The notes under the pieces were generated by a model. That model ran no database searches. It was not told the DNA's origin and worked only from the letters and a program-made list of their open reading frames with translations. Source: Mesorhizobium muleiense (lineage in GTDB: Bacteria > Pseudomonadota > Alphaproteobacteria > Rhizobiales > Rhizobiaceae). Taken from it: a DNA stretch of 64,000 nucleotides. The stretch spans positions 19,758-83,757 of the forward strand of contig NZ_FNEE01000025.1 of the NCBI RefSeq assembly GCF_900099905.1. The letters run 5' to 3'. The position numbers and the translations under genes are program-made. Every line of letters begins with the position of its first letter. Within the stretch, counting starts at the first letter, position 1. Of the stretch, positions 63,353 to 64,000 are shown in pieces.

Positions 63353-64000
63353 CTACACCTGCCTGAATGCCAGAACTGCGTTCGTACCGCCCATGGCGAA
63401 GGCGTTGCTCATGGCGACGCGCACCTTGCGCTCGCGCGGCACATTGGGTGTGATGTCGAGGTCGCAAGCGGGATCTGGCTCGCGATAGTTGGCGGTCGGC
63501 GGCACGACGTCCTCTTGGATTGCCATCACGCAGGCGATCATTTCAAGCGCGCTCGCTGCGCCGAGGCAATGCGCGTGCGTGGACTTGGTGGAAGAGATGG
63601 ACATCGAATAAGCGTGGTTTCCAAACACACGCTTGATCGCCGCCGTTTCAGTCTGATCATTGCTCTTGGTACCGGTGCCGTGCGCGTTGAGGTAGTCGAC
63701 GTCCTCGGCATTCAGCCCGGCATCGGCAAGGCAGGCGCGCATCGCCGACGCTGGCCCCTCGACAGATGGCGCGGCGATGTGGAAGGCATCGGCGGAAAGG
63801 CCGACGCCGGCGATCTCGGCAAGAATTGTGGCACCACGCCCCCTGGCATGCTCGTAGCTTTCCAGCACGGCCATGCCAGCACCCTCGCCCAGCACCAGGC
63901 CCTTCCTATCGGCGGAGAAGGGCCGGCAGGTATCGGGTGAAAGCACGCGCATTGCTTCCCATGCTTTCAGCACGCCCCATGCGAAGGGTGCGTCGCTGCC
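63353..64000 (-). CDS. nodE: NodE beta-ketoacyl synthase, partial at window edge
   Basis: The C-terminal 215 residues of a KAS II-like condensing enzyme; the beginning lies beyond the right edge. The two active-site histidines are in DYLNAHGTGTKSNDQTE and SSTKSTHAHCLGAASALEM; the cysteine is outside. The end reads SNAFAMGGTNAVLAF. NodE with NodF makes the unsaturated acyl chain of some Nod factors. FabF is the main alternative; the symbiotic context favours NodE. No nod box is visible because the start is missing. Confidence 0.8.
   Translation of the reverse strand, partial: GSDAPFAWGVLKAWEAMRVLSPDTCRPFSADRKGLVLGEGAGMAVLESYEHARGRGATILAEIAGVGLSADAFHIAAPSVEGPASAMRACLADAGLNAEDVDYLNAHGTGTKSNDQTETAAIKRVFGNHAYSMSISSTKSTHAHCLGAASALEMIACVMAIQEDVVPPTANYREPDPACDLDITPNVPRERKVRVAMSNAFAMGGTNAVLAFRQV

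Noticed and set aside
1..64000. CRISPR arrays, tRNA or rRNA genes, island integrase or attachment site
   Set aside because: I scanned for regular repeats, tRNA-like ends and tyrosine recombinase motifs and found none. The window seems to lie inside the island.

Overview
The window looks like part of a symbiosis island of a nitrogen-fixing Mesorhizobium-type rhizobium (Alphaproteobacteria). It carries a nearly complete nif/fix gene set in the rhizobial arrangement (nifHDKENX; iscN-nifS-nifW-fixABCX; nifB-fdxN-nifZ-nifT), nodulation genes (a nodL-like acetyltransferase and a nodE cut by the right edge), a second sigma-54 gene behind a peroxiredoxin (prxS-rpoN2), many decayed genes and IS scraps. 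I can name the genus with fair confidence but not the species. No tRNA, rRNA, CRISPR array or integrase was seen.

Layout. 0-5.8 kb: acetoacetate decarboxylase with a decayed SDR partner, pyrE, and an orphan siderophore-type N-hydroxylase. 6.6-16.4 kb, minus strand: nifH-nifD-nifK-nifE-nifN-nifX, a DUF269 protein, an atypical OmpR-type response regulator and a universal stress protein, driven by a NifA/sigma-54 promoter near 16.5 kb. 17-24.3 kb: a Phd-MNT/HEPN toxin-antitoxin pair, queC-queD-queE, relics of a C39-peptidase/HlyD peptide exporter, a trypsin-like secreted protease, a DNA-ligase relic and a frameshifted Crp/Fnr regulator. 24.4-26.6 kb: hisC-like aminotransferase and luciferase-like monooxygenase. 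27-29.9 kb: prxS-rpoN2. 29.8-35.7 kb, minus strand: a NifA-type promoter ahead of cytochrome P450, ferredoxin-SnoaL fusion, double SDR, LLM oxidoreductase and a frameshifted nifQ. 36.9-39.5 kb: MFS exporter and hmuS. 40-46.3 kb: iscN, nifU relic, nifS, nifW, fixABCX. 46.6-48.2 kb: broken hydrolase, IS66 relic and nifA relic. 48.4-51.6 kb: nifB, fdxN, nifZ, nifT and a SIR2-like gene. 51.9-57.4 kb: nodL-like gene, decayed hydrolase and peptidase, IalB-like protein, truncated IS, and a DarT/NADAR pair. 58-64 kb: subtilisin autotransporter, a NifA without GAF domain, and partial nodE.

How it works together. Five promoters (nifH, prxS-rpoN2, P450 cluster, fixA, nifB) have an exact TGT-N10-ACA NifA site and a GG-N10-GC sigma-54 element; the iscN promoter is the same with one mismatch in the upstream site. 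The intact nifA at 61.5 kb supplies the activator domains and rpoN2 the sigma factor. The ancestral nifA position, between fixX and nifB, now holds only a C-terminal relic. The NifA site ahead of the P450 cluster suggests a small-molecule tailoring pathway made in bacteroids, which is the most interesting poorly described system here.
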